Shown here: one piece after another, positions 23,418-32,419 of the stretch | Numbering within the stretch: position 1 is the stretch's first letter | Layout: every line of letters starts with the position of its first letter | Virus record (IMG/VR): IMGVR_UViG_3300049043_000089 | Location: 1 to 34,635 of that record | Strand: one strand, 5' to 3' | Origin: a virus | Length of the DNA stretch: 34,635 nucleotides | The notes under the pieces: generated by a model | The model's input: the letters and a program-made list of their open reading frames with translations, nothing else | The model's database searches: none | Told to the model about the DNA's origin: nothing | Made by a program: the position numbers and the translations under genes

Positions 23418-25625
23418 ATGTTAATTTTAAAAAAGCTTTTTAATTTTTTAGTGCCGCGCTTAAATTATGCGCCCAGTAGCGGCGGTTCAACCACAACGGT
23501 GCAAAAAGCGGATCCGTGGGTTGGGGTGCAACCCTACATTAAAGATTTAATGAAACAAGCAGAGGATTATTACAACAGCACAAATAATCTATCTGACGAT
23601 CAAAAAAAGCTCATTGCCGATCAGCAAGCTAAATTACAAGCGCAAGGCAGTGATGCGTCGTATCAAAACGCTGCAAAAGATATTCTCAGTGGGAAATATA
23701 ATACAGATCGTCAAAATGTTGCGGATGCTCAACAAGGCGATAAGATTGCGTACAATAATGCTCAACAAGGCGATAAGATTGCGTTTAATGATGCAAAAGC
23801 AACAAAATCACAATATAAAGGCATGGGCGATGCTGAACACGCATTAAGTGCCGCCATCAACACAGATACGTTAGGTAAAAGTGACTATAACGACATCAAC
23901 CAAACCAAATTGCCAGATGCAACATTGATGAATAATGCGGCATTTGATCCGCAATCAGCTGTCAATCAATTAACAAAAAGCATTGCGGGGCAAGCTTCAA
24001 ATCAATTCATCACAGACAGCGACAAAATTTCAAATCAAGTTGTCAGAAACCAGCAAGCGTCTGTAACAAATGCAGGATTAGATTCAGCGAATGGTATTTT
24101 TGCTAAAAATCCGTTTCTTTCACAATTAGTAGCCGCTCGTCAATCGCAAGGCAGCGTGGATCCGACCGCAGCATTAAAAGAACTTTTAACAGGTTCAGTG
24201 GATAACCCGTATTTGGCGGCGGCAAATAAAGCCAATATTGATCAATCCATGCAGGGCTATAATGATATGTTGCAAAAATTGCAACAAACCGTTTTGCCAC
24301 AAATTGGCGATCAAGCGGTGGCAAATGGGCAATATGGCTCAAGTCGTCACGGCATAGCAGAAGGATTAGCGTTGCAAGAAGCGCAACGCACTGCACGAGA
24401 TTTAACGCAATCTAACGTGGGGGCGGGCAGTAAACTGTATGCAGACGCTTACAACCAAGCGCAAAATCAAAAAGCACAAACCGCGTTGGAACTTAATCAA
24501 CAAGCAGGGCAGAATTCTCAATTTAACGTTAATAATCAAAATCAAAATCAACAGTTTTATGATCAATTGTTGCAACAAGTTAATTTAGCTAATCAAGCCG
24601 CAGCAAATCAAAATCAACAATTCAATGCATCCAATGCAAATGATTTGTCAAAATTCAATGCGCAATTAGGCTTAGATGCAAGTAAAACCAATGCAGCCAA
24701 TAATTTAGCCGCTCAACAATTTAATGTTTTGCAGCAAAATGACATTAATAAACAAAACGCGCAAAACTTTAATAATATGTCGCAATTTAATGCGCAAAAT
24801 AACACACAAAACAGTCAATTTAATGCAGCACAAAGCAATAATATTTTTAACCAGTTAACAAATCAAAATCTGCAAAATCAACAACAAGCGTATTTAACCA
24901 ATGCACAAGCGCAAAATAATTTTGCGTTAAACCAAGCGCAATTAGACGCGGCACGAAATACCACCAATGCGGCAAATCAACTGCAAAATTCACAGTTTAA
25001 TGCCACTGCGTTAAATAATGCCATGAATCAAAATGCCAATTATTTGCAACAAACTGGTATAGCTAATATGCAAGCCGATAATGCCCAAAAACAATTTGAT
25101 GCCAATAATTACATGGCAAATTCACAATTTAATGCTGGGCAAGCTAACAACATGGCGCAATTTAACGCTCAAAATAACTTGGCAGCAAATCAATACAATT
25201 CACAGCAGCAGCAGCAGAATAATCAATTTAACGCTCAAAATAACTTAGCAGCAAATCAATACAATTCACAGCAGCAGCAACAGAATAATCAATTTAATGC
25301 CAATTTAGGTTTGCAAAACAATAATTATGCTTTGCAACAAAATGCTCAAAACATGGGCAATCAACTGACAGGATTAAACACGCTCAACCAAGGCTATCAA
25401 ACTCAAAATCAAAATTACAATTCTTTAATGTCTTTAGCCAATGCACCGCAAGATCAAAGATTAAATGCGTTAAATGCGTTTAGTGCGTTAATTAACGGTG
25501 GCACGTATGGTGGACAAACCACAGGACAAACCACGCAATCGTTAGGCAGTGGTGGCATGATCGGTAATTTGTTAGGCGGTGGTTTAGGCGCTGCGGGCTT
25601 GGGCAAAGTGCTTGGGTTATTTTAA
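23418..25625 (+). CDS. N/Q-rich ejection or internal virion protein
   Basis: The start at ATG 23418 (MLILKKLFNFLVPRLNY) is preferred to 23400. The N-terminal part GGSTTTVQKADPWVGVQPYI is found in phage internal or DNA-ejection proteins. From residue about 340 to 680 it is dominated by Asn and Gln, built on the repeating unit QFNAQNN. The C-terminus is glycine-rich and hydrophobic (GGGLGAAGLGKVLGLF), suitable for membrane insertion. It is intact at 735 residues. It contains two internal DNA repeats listed separately. Confidence 0.75.
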   Translation: MLILKKLFNFLVPRLNYAPSSGGSTTTVQKADPWVGVQPYIKDLMKQAEDYYNSTNNLSDDQKKLIADQQAKLQAQGSDASYQNAAKDILSGKYNTDRQNVADAQQGDKIAYNNAQQGDKIAFNDAKATKSQYKGMGDAEHALSAAINTDTLGKSDYNDINQTKLPDATLMNNAAFDPQSAVNQLTKSIAGQASNQFITDSDKISNQVVRNQQASVTNAGLDSANGIFAKNPFLSQLVAARQSQGSVDPTAALKELLTGSVDNPYLAAANKANIDQSMQGYNDMLQKLQQTVLPQIGDQAVANGQYGSSRHGIAEGLALQEAQRTARDLTQSNVGAGSKLYADAYNQAQNQKAQTALELNQQAGQNSQFNVNNQNQNQQFYDQLLQQVNLANQAAANQNQQFNASNANDLSKFNAQLGLDASKTNAANNLAAQQFNVLQQNDINKQNAQNFNNMSQFNAQNNTQNSQFNAAQSNNIFNQLTNQNLQNQQQAYLTNAQAQNNFALNQAQLDAARNTTNAANQLQNSQFNATALNNAMNQNANYLQQTGIANMQADNAQKQFDANNYMANSQFNAGQANNMAQFNAQNNLAANQYNSQQQQQNNQFNAQNNLAANQYNSQQQQQNNQFNANLGLQNNNYALQQNAQNMGNQLTGLNTLNQGYQTQNQNYNSLMSLANAPQDQRLNALNAFSALINGGTYGGQTTGQTTQSLGSGGMIGNLLGGGLGAAGLGKVLGLF
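23727..23792 (+). repeat. 33-bp tandem duplication
   Basis: Two adjacent 33-base copies (23727-23759, 23760-23792) encode AQQGDKIAYNN and AQQGDKIAFND in frame in the ejection protein. The copies differ at a few bases near the end. Confidence 0.9.
25158..25289 (+). repeat. 66-bp tandem repeat in the N/Q-rich region
   Basis: Two 66-base copies (25158-25223, 25224-25289) encode QFNAQNNLAANQYNSQQQQQ plus NN. They differ by very few bases, and a partial third unit follows at 25290. The length being a multiple of 3 keeps the frame. Confidence 0.9.
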
Positions 25626-26028
25626 TGAAACATTTAGACGCGATTTTTGCAGCGGAGAAGTTATTGCTCGATTATCCGCAAGTCACTATGAATGCACAGC
25701 ATTATCAAATTGATGGTGTGTATGTGCGATCGTTGTTTATTCCTAAGATGTGATTTTAACTGGACGGATTCATAACAAAGCATCTATTGCTATTCTTGCG
25801 CAAGGCAGCATGAAAGTTTGCAATGGCATGGAAACAAAAACGCTTACCGCGCCGCATATTATGATTGATCAGCCAGGCGTTAAACGGATTGGGTATGCGT
25901 TAGAAGATTGCACATTTATAACAGTGCATCGCACAGACGAAACAGAGCTTTCACAAATTGAAAATGAATTAACGTCATTAACGTTAGATGAATATGTGCA
26001 GAAAACAACACGATTGGAGGCAGTATGA
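25625..26028 (+). CDS. Cupin-like phage protein (one frame break)
   Basis: The ATG at 25625 overlaps the upstream stop. MKHLDAIFAAEKLLLDYPQV and VYVRSLFIPK are followed by a break near 25750. The next frame gives LTGRIHNKASIAILAQGSMK, then HIMIDQPGVKRIGYALEDC and FITVHRTDETELSQIE. This beta-barrel pattern with His and Glu positions matches the cupin-like proteins often found in podovirus late regions. It is about 134 residues. The role is unknown, possibly a head decoration or sensor. Confidence 0.65.
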
Positions 26029-26760
26029 CATTTGCAATTGCAGGTACATTAGGCACAACCATTGCAGGCGGTTTGAGCGCAGCGGGTTTAGGCGCCGCCA
26101 CCGCTGGCGCAATTGGTAGTGTATTGGGTTCAGGTATTGTGGGCGCAGGCTTAGGCGCGGGCGGCAGTGCGTTGTTAGGGGGCGATCCAGGACAAGGCGC
26201 ATTAATGGGCGGATTAGGCGGTGGTTTAATGGGCGGGTTAGGTGGTTTAGGTTCGGCAGCTGCCGGAACCCCAACCGCTGGCACCATTGGCACCCTTGGC
26301 ACACAAACGGCCGCGGCTCTCACACCAGAACTGTCCTCAATTGGCGCGAGTGGCGCAGGAATGTTAGGGAATGCGAGTGGTGCAGGCGGTTTGTTGGGAA
26401 GTTCTGCAATAAATGCTGCGTCAGCGAATGCGTTAACGCCCGCGTTGAGTTCATTCAGGAAGCGGCGCAACATCTGCTGGCGCGGCTGGTGCAGGCGGTT
26501 TGTTGGGAAGCTCTGCAATGAATGCTGCGTCAGCGAATGCGTTAACGCCCGCGTTGAGTTCATTAGGATTGACCGCGGCGAAAACTGCACCAGGCGGTTT
26601 GTTGGGCAATTTAAACCCAGCTCATCTGCTGCTTGGAAAAATGGGTTTAGACATGATGAACAGTGGCGCACCCCAACAAAATTCAGTTGTTAGTGCGCCA
26701 ACGATTCCGCAATCACGCAATTTTCAAGCCGCGCAATTACGACCAGTTGGGAGGATTTAG
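26025..26760 (+). CDS. Gly/Ala-rich hydrophobic virion protein (one frame break)
   Basis: MTFAIAGTLGTTIAGGLSAA and GALMGGLGGGLMGGLGGL form a long Gly/Ala/Leu-rich, probably membrane-active region. After an indel near 26456 the second frame continues GLLGSSAMNAASANALTPAL. It ends SRNFQAAQLRPVGRI at 26760. The break lies between two copies of a 77-base repeat. Restored it has about 245 residues. With its neighbours it probably belongs to the set of ejected proteins that form the trans-envelope channel. Confidence 0.65.
26379..26564 (+). repeat. 77-bp direct repeat, 109-bp period
   Basis: The 77 bases at 26379-26455 recur at 26488-26564 with only a few substitutions (such as ATA to ATG). Both copies encode GAGGLLGSSA[IM]NAASANA plus LTPALSS. 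The 32 bases between them contain the frame break. Confidence 0.9.
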
Positions 26761-26762
26761 CC

Positions 26763-28235
26763 ATGGGTTTACTGACCGAAAATTTACAAGACCCGCTAAC
26801 ATTAGGTTTGTTGTCGGCGGGAACAAACATGATGGGCAATAATCAAGGAATTGGTGCCGCTATCAGTCATGGCTTAAGCGGGTTTTTATCGGGCATCTTG
26901 CAAGCGCAAAGTTTACAGCAACAACAAGCCGATGAAGAATTAAACAGACGCTATAAAGAAGCGCAAATCAAACATTTGTTGGGCGGTGATGATATTGAAA
27001 ATCGTTTAAAATTGGCGCAGGCAATGCATTATGAGAATATGGCAAATGATCCCAATCACGGGGTGGCACCTTATTTTTCAGCATTACCCCCAACGCCAGA
27101 AGGTTTAATGCTTCTTGATAACAGAACTGGCAAAATAATTCCTGCATTGGTTAATAATAAACGGTTGACGGCGGCGCAATATTCACCCGAAACTCTTGGC
27201 GCGGTCGAAGCCGCAAAAACGGCAAATAAAACGGATGAATTTACAATGCCAGATGGGTCAAAAGTAAAAACGACCAATGCACAAATGATTTCGCCATTAC
27301 AGCCATTTGCGGCACAATTACCGTTAAACCAACTAAATGAATTAGCAAAACAAGATCCACGAAAAGCCGCTCAAGCATTATTGCCCAGTTTAATGAACGT
27401 TGAATCAAGCGGCAATCCTTTGGCGGTATCGCCCAAAGGTGCACAAGGTTTATATCAACTTATGCCAGAAACTGCAAAGAATCCTGGTTTTGGAATTACG
27501 CCGCTTCAAAATCAATCCATTGAAGAGCAACAACGTTTTGCAACGGATTATCTTGCCGAAATGATTGCACAAAATAATGGCGATGTGGCAAAAGGATTGT
27601 CGGCTTATAATCAAGGGTTAGGAAACTTACAACACAATGGCATCACAAATTCTAATTATGTAAATAATGTTTTGAGTGGTGTTAATTCATCAAAACAAGG
27701 GCAAAGCACCTATGACAAAAAATCTCAAGAATCACTTGCTGAAGCGAACGTCAAACAAAATCAAGAAAATCAACAAAAAGTAGAAAATTCACAATTGGCA
27801 TTGCAAGCCCTTGATCGGTTGGCACCGTTTCTTTTTGAAAGCAAAAAATTTGAATACGACAACGACGGCAATCTTGTTGTTCCTAAAAAACAGATGATTG
27901 TCGGCAATACGCCAATTGATCAAGCAAAAATAGGATCCGCAAAATATTTTGGCGTAAATTATCCAGAAGTTAATAATCTTGCGGGTTTGCATCAAGGTAT
28001 TAAACAGCTTACTGTTGATGCGGCGGGTGGAAAGCTAGGGTCAGGCATTTCAGACAGCGACATAAAAGTTCTACAAGACACCACAGGTATAACAGGTGAG
28101 ATGCAAAGCACGCCGCAAGTTTATCAAGCAATTGGACAATTATTGAAACGTCATAATGATATTATCAATCGGTATGCAAAAAAGCCCATTGCAACGGACG
28201 TTGATGCGTTAGTGAAACATTATAGGGGTCAATAA
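26763..28235 (+). CDS. Ejection protein with SLT lytic transglycosylase domain
   Basis: This intact 490-residue protein has a hydrophobic N-terminus (GIGAAISHGLSGFLSGILQA) and an SLT domain at about residues 205-300. There MNVESSGNPLAVSPKGAQGL and YQLMP are followed by NGDVAKGLSAYNQG. The catalytic Glu is residue 214. It would open the peptidoglycan during DNA entry, like gp16 of T7 or the transglycosylase of other podoviruses. The stop overlaps the next ATG. Confidence 0.88.
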   Translation: MGLLTENLQDPLTLGLLSAGTNMMGNNQGIGAAISHGLSGFLSGILQAQSLQQQQADEELNRRYKEAQIKHLLGGDDIENRLKLAQAMHYENMANDPNHGVAPYFSALPPTPEGLMLLDNRTGKIIPALVNNKRLTAAQYSPETLGAVEAAKTANKTDEFTMPDGSKVKTTNAQMISPLQPFAAQLPLNQLNELAKQDPRKAAQALLPSLMNVESSGNPLAVSPKGAQGLYQLMPETAKNPGFGITPLQNQSIEEQQRFATDYLAEMIAQNNGDVAKGLSAYNQGLGNLQHNGITNSNYVNNVLSGVNSSKQGQSTYDKKSQESLAEANVKQNQENQQKVENSQLALQALDRLAPFLFESKKFEYDNDGNLVVPKKQMIVGNTPIDQAKIGSAKYFGVNYPEVNNLAGLHQGIKQLTVDAAGGKLGSGISDSDIKVLQDTTGITGEMQSTPQVYQAIGQLLKRHNDIINRYAKKPIATDVDALVKHYRGQ

Positions 28236-30210
28236 TGGCAACGTTAGAAGAAATTGGTCAAGCGCTTAAAAATGCGCATGATGCTGGCGATATAGACGCG
28301 GCTAAAAAACTAGCCGACGCTTATCATGCACAACAACAGCAACAAGAGAAAAAAACATTAAATCCAACATCGCAAAACGAATCACCCGTTGATGTTGCCG
28401 CGCGAATGGGTGTGCGCACATTAGCGGCATTTCCTGAAACGGTTATTGATATGCCATTAACCGCAGGGAATTGGATAGGAAACAAAATTGATGCTGCTGT
28501 TAACTTACCCCCAGCAGATTTTAATACGCATCCAGTCAAAGATTTAGCGGATAAAGCCATTTCAATGATGGGCGTTTCACCACAATCAAGCGGATCCACT
28601 GAAAATATTGCCCAAGCAGGTTTGTCTGCGTTAACTGGCGCAGGTTTAGCAAAAACATTACGATCTTCTTTAGGTAAATACGCTATGCGACAAGCCGCAG
28701 GCGCTGCATCGGCGCAAACGGCTAATGAAATTACTCAAGATTCCGACTTATCCGACGAGCTAAAAATCGGATTAGGCATTGGCGCAGGAATGTTGGGGTC
28801 AAATATGATGGGTGCCGCCTGAATCCGGAATTAAATTACCCACCCAAACGATGAATTATGTTTTTTCACCGAAGAACGTAAAAACGCGGCAGGTCGAGCA
28901 TTATATCGACAAACCGCCAATCCAGAGTTAGTGATAGAACGTTTACAAAATCCCAGTTTGCGCGAAACGTTTGTGCCGAACAGTTTACCAACAACGCCTG
29001 AAATTGCATACGATACGGGATTATCTCAATTAGGAAGAGCATTAGCCGCTAATCCTTATGCAAACTCAACGGGCGCATCAGAAGTCTTTAACGCCAGACT
29101 AGGGGATATTTCAAAACACGCAGATGATTATCTTCAGCAGATGAATCGTCAAAATTTATCGTATGATCCCGCTGTTGTAGTCCGCGATTATCGTCAAAAT
29201 GTGATGACACCGTTTCGCGCCGAAAACGATTTGAATGCCATAAATATCAATCCTGATTCCTTGAAAAAAACGTTTGAAGATTTGTTATCAGCGCATTCAG
29301 GCAATGAGCAAATACAAGGGTTTATTAAAAGCAACGTTAAAAATATTTTTCCAGAATCAACGATTAATCGTTTGCCTAACGAAACGTATGAAATTGCAAT
29401 TAGTGATGCACCCACGTTTAATCGGGTTTGGAATGCGCGACAAGGCGTAGATTCAACTTTGTTTTCACCTGAATTTGCAACATTAGCGCGCGATAAATAT
29501 TCAAGTAATGCCCTTAATAATGCAGCCATGAAAATGCGCACCGCCATGAACGAATCGTTGGTTGATGCTAAACCTGAATTTGCTGATAACTTAAAAAATA
29601 TCATGCGGCAGCCAGTTATGAAAATGCGTTATTAACAGGTCGAAAACTTGCTAATCAATTATTTAATAATCCGACAGTCGGCGTTGATAACATAGACGAT
29701 ATTGCGGGCGTTAATCGAATCAGTACAGCTAAAACGTCGAATTTAGGGGATAAATTAAAAAATTCGTACGGCGAAGATTCAACATTGACACAATCGTTAT
29801 TGCCTGATCAAGTTCAAGGTTTTGAAAATTTAGCCAAAGAAATGCAACGCGCAAAAGCACTTGAAACATTAGGCGCAGCGCAAGGATCTCCAACTGCATC
29901 GTATTTAGGGCGAGGAGGATTATTAAGAAATGATGTTTTAGATTATGCGTGAGGCACGCAGGCATCTGAAAATCCTGGTGTGCTTAGATTGGTTGGGTCA
30001 TCTATTAGCGCACCCATTGAAAAATTGGGTTTTCTTGCGCCTTTTGAAGAAGATGTTATGCGTGAAATTAAAAACGGTCTGCTTTCGCCAGATTACGGTT
30101 TAGATTTGTTAAAACGCGGAAAAGCCACTGTGCAAGGGCCGATGGACGTCCGAAAAGCATTAATAAATAATACAGGCGCTGGTTTGACTGGTCTTCTTTA
30201 CAATAGGTAA
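28235..30210 (+). CDS. Large ejection / internal virion protein (frame breaks and an in-frame stop)
   Basis: MATLEEIGQALKNAHDAGDI and DAAKKLADAY is the N-terminal motif of many phage ejection proteins. Alanine/glycine-rich segments follow (LSALTGAGLAKTLRSS, GIGAGMLGSNMMGAA). Breaks occur near 28820, where EERKNAAGRALYRQ resumes the frame into NPELVIERLQNPSLRETFVP, and near 29605, where NALLTGRKLANQLF resumes. An in-frame TGA at 29950-29952 interrupts VLDYA/GTQASENPGVLRL. The rest is open to 30210. Restored it has about 658 residues. Confidence 0.75.
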
Positions 30211-30216
30211 GAACAA

Positions 30217-30576
30217 ATGGATCAATTAATTGGATTGTTGTTTTTAGCGCGTGATTTAGCGCATCGAGAACATTTAAAAACTACAAGTTTTGCTGAACAC
30301 ATGGCGCTCAATGATTTTTATCACGATATTATTGAAGCGGCAGATGAATTAGCAGAAGCTTATCAAGGCTGCTTTGGTGAATTGATCGGTGATTTTAAAA
30401 TATTCAATAATGAATTTGAAGTGTCAATTTTAGATACGTTTAAAAATCAAACGCAATGGATAAAGGCAAATCGTTATCAGATAGTTGATCAATCTGAAAC
30501 AGCATTGCACAATTTAATTGATGAAGTGTTAGCGGTGTATTTTAAAGCGATGTACAAACTTAAATTTTTAAAATAG
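30217..30576 (+). CDS. DUF5856-like helical protein
   Basis: This intact 119-residue, mostly helical protein has conserved HREHLKTTSFAEHMALNDFY followed by HDIIEAADELAEAYQG. I recognise the DUF5856 type of phage protein, with His and Glu spacing that recalls ferritin-like bundles. The function is unknown. It is the last standard-sized gene of the late cluster. Confidence 0.75.
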   Translation: MDQLIGLLFLARDLAHREHLKTTSFAEHMALNDFYHDIIEAADELAEAYQGCFGELIGDFKIFNNEFEVSILDTFKNQTQWIKANRYQIVDQSETALHNLIDEVLAVYFKAMYKLKFLK

Positions 30577-30585
30577 GAGGCTGTA

Positions 30586-30627
30586 ATGGCAAAAGGTAAA
30601 GGTAAAGGTGGCGGGAAGAAGTGCTAA
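30586..30627 (+). CDS. 13-residue Lys/Gly peptide
   Basis: TAGGAGG precedes an ATG at 30586 by 6 bases. The ORF encodes MAKGKGKGGGKKC and stops at TAA 30625-30627. The optimal ribosome site and basic composition suggest a translated peptide at the end of the late operon. I recall similar tiny Lys/Gly peptides at this place in related podoviruses but cannot name a function. Confidence 0.55.
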   Translation: MAKGKGKGGGKKC

Positions 30628-30629
30628 TG

Positions 30630-30749
30630 AGCGTGTGTCGTCATTGTGACACACCGCTAAAATATCACTGTGTTTTGTGACATTGTGTCACTTCTTGCTA
30701 ATAGTAAGTGATTGTTTTTGTTGTTGTTGTATAATTAAATGTTTAATTA
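30630..30749. other. Intergenic palindromes between late genes and int
   Basis: Three inverted repeats stand here. The first, at 30630-30658, pairs AGCG-TGTGTC with GACACACCGCT. The second, at 30677-30691, is a perfect GTGACA-TTG-TGTCAC. The third, at 30732-30749, is TAATTAAA-TG-TTTAATTA. They lie where the phage attachment site and integrase arm sites would be expected. None can be proved to be the core. Confidence 0.45.
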
Positions 30750-30756
30750 GTAATAC

Positions 30757-30777
30757 AGCCGCTTCATGCGGGCTTTT
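30757..30777 (+). terminator. Terminator at the end of the late operon
   Basis: AGCC-GC-TTCAT-GCGGGCT followed by TTT forms a hairpin with one bulge. It closes the plus-strand late operon before the convergent integrase gene. Confidence 0.6.
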
Positions 30778-30865
30778 CATCTATCTGAAATAGAACCTAA
30801 GAAGTTGATCTTAATTGTTTATTTATATCTACAAGCTATGACTGCTTGTGCCGAATTTGTACCAT

Positions 30866-31845
30866 TCAGTTTTGAGTTTTTTGAGTCAGTACGCTATCAG
30901 CAAAATGTCCAAGATGTTTCGCTGCTTAAGTGGGCATAGCGTATCACCATAGTTAACCATCATGCCCATCCGCCCAATTCTTTGATCGCGTTTAAGTGGC
31001 GTACCATTCTGAACGTGCCAGCTTGCCCAAGTATGACGTAAGATCGTGCCATCTAAAATCTTCAATCCCTGCACGTTTTAGTGCTTTAATCGCCAGGCAT
31101 GTTGATTAGCACGCGAAACCGGATTTTCCGTTTCGTAAGTAAACACTCGAACGTTTTATGATTTGCCAATTTGCAGCTCTAATACATTGCACAGCGATCA
31201 TCATTGAGCGGCACAGCATATGGCCTTTCCGAGATTTTGATTGATCTAGCATGAATCCAAGCACAGCGCCTTTGCAAGATCAACCTGCTGACCATCTCCA
31301 AGACCGGTGACGTTCGATTCACGCAAGCCTGTTGCCAGTGTAAACCAGACCATTGATTTTAAATGATCGACGGTAGTTGCTGCAGATTAGCGTTTGTGCT
31401 TGCTCTTTCGCGTAATCATTGTACGACTCGCTTTTGCGGCTCATTAATGGTGAAGTTTTAATGTATGGCATATCTATAGCCACTGCCATTCATTTTGTAA
31501 GCTACGATTCAAGTACGGACGTATTAACACGCCAACATTCTGATTAACGGACGCGTTGCTTAACGCCTGATTCGCGTCTTTTGGATCTTTAATTGATCAA
31601 CGACGCTCGCGCGTTAATCTGTGCACAAGGCTGATGTCGCTAAATGCGGATCTAAGATAGCGAAAATGCACCTGCATTGTCGCAGCGCAGACTTTTTTAT
31701 GCGCCATCTTCGTCACTACGATAACGAACAACGGCTTGCTGCCAAGTATATCTTGGCCGCGCACCCAGTTTTGCTTCGTCCCACGACTGTGTTTTTAAGG
31801 CGATCGTGCAATTCTTGCGCTTTGCGTTTGTCTTGCGTGCCAGCA
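30866..31845 (-). CDS. int: Tyrosine integrase (many frame breaks)
   Basis: This is a site-specific recombinase for prophage integration. Reading minus-strand fragments in order gives an arm/core part (GTQDKRKAQELHDRLK, EAKLGARPRYTWQQAVVRY). Then comes TLATGLRESNVTGL with the first catalytic Arg. The box-II region reads ILRHTWASWHVQNGTPL in one frame and DFRWHD in another, supplying the H-x-x-R. RYAHLSSE follows with the nucleophilic Tyr. The tail FADSVLTQKTQN ends at TGA 30866-30868. At least ten indels separate the pieces. An ordinary integrase N-terminus is absent, and upstream the sequence runs directly into the HTH protein. Confidence 0.85.
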
Positions 31846-32131
31846 GCTTTGTCGTATGCGCTCGCCGTTTGCGCTGGTGAAATCGAGCCACCAGGTTTGT
31901 CCTCTTTTGTAGATTGCCATAATTTAACCTCTGGTTTGATGACAACCGACTTACTATCAGCGGCTTTATAATACTGCTCGCTAATAAAATCGGCTGAGAT
32001 GTTCTTTTGACAAAAACCCAACGCCTACCAATTTTTCGCGCGGGAATTTGACCCGATCGTGCTTTTTGCATGATTGTGCATTTGTGGCAATTTAAAAATT
32101 GCGCTGCCTGTTCAATTGTCAGTGTTTCCAT
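31845..32131 (-). CDS. Excisionase-type HTH_17 protein, apparently joined to int
   Basis: The ATG at 32131 (METLTIEQAAQFLNCHKCTI) starts a MerR/excisionase-like winged helix (MQKARSGQIPARKIGRRWVF). The next frame continues DISADFISEQYYKAADSKSV and KLWQSTKEDKPGGSISPAQT. This is typical of small HTH proteins encoded beside integrases. It may act as recombination directionality factor or as regulator. The C-terminus ASAYDK is followed without a stop by the integrase-like TQDKRKAQELHD, so the two appear fused. A frame break lies near 32005. Confidence 0.65.
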
Positions 32132-32189
32132 TTTCTTTACCCAATAAAACATCCTATCGATGTCTCAATAGGGTTTGTTTCGTAACACA

Positions 32190-32269
32190 TCGCCTCGCCT
32201 TGCCTGTCCTTGCCTCGCCTTGCCTGTCCTTGCCTCGCCGTGCCCATCCTAGCCCCGCCTTGCCGCTCC
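32190..32269. repeat. Pentamer array A: 16 in-register NNNCC units
   Basis: From 32190 the plus strand can be read as 16 consecutive 5-base units without a slip, such as TCGCC, TTGCC, TGTCC, GTGCC and CATCC. Every unit ends in CC and most have G or T at position 3. On the minus strand this is a run of GG every 5 bases. It lies in the leader of the HTH/int gene. Confidence 0.9.
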
Positions 32270-32270
32270 C

Positions 32271-32313
32271 TGATTGAATATCAATCAAAATACCGACTCA
32301 AAGAATCGGTATT
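32271..32313. other. Two hairpins between the pentamer arrays
   Basis: TGATTGA-ATA-TCAATCA (32271-32287) and AATACCGA-N9-TCGGTATT (32289-32313) are perfect inverted repeats placed head to tail between the two arrays. The second could act as a weak terminator in either direction, but neither side has a strong T-run. Confidence 0.75.
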
Positions 32314-32323
32314 AAGTTTAATA

Positions 32324-32419
32324 CTGCCCTTGCCGTGCCAATCCTTTCCTTGCCGATCCATGCCCTGCCCGTCCCCGCCGATCCCTGCCACGCCCCGCCT
32401 ATCCATGCCTAGCCGCACC
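32324..32419. repeat. Pentamer array B: 18-19 NNNCC units
   Basis: Units from 32330 to 32419 (TTGCC, GTGCC, AATCC, TTTCC, GATCC, and so on) keep a strict 5-base register for 18 units, all ending CC. One more unit (CTGCC, 32324-32328) is offset by one base. It is the same type as array A, with different unit order. No ORF in this segment looks genuine. Confidence 0.9.

Noticed and set aside
24103-24396. 97-codon minus-strand ORF within the ejection protein
   Set aside because: Antisense to an intact 735-codon gene, with no ribosome site.
25916-26671. 251-codon minus-strand ORF, proline-rich
   Set aside because: It mirrors the Gly/Ala-rich gene on the plus strand. Proline runs are the complement of glycine codons.
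29950-29952. Use of a recoded genetic code with TGA as Trp
   Set aside because: TGA serves as a normal stop at many gene overlaps in the window (for example 7449, 7807, 11286, 13232), so a single local change is simpler.
30780-30866. tRNA gene as attachment site beside int
   Set aside because: No cloverleaf can be drawn. The attachment core cannot be located from one side alone.
32190-32419. CRISPR array
   Set aside because: The unit is 5 bases and degenerate, with no 25-40 base repeats, no spacers and no cas genes.
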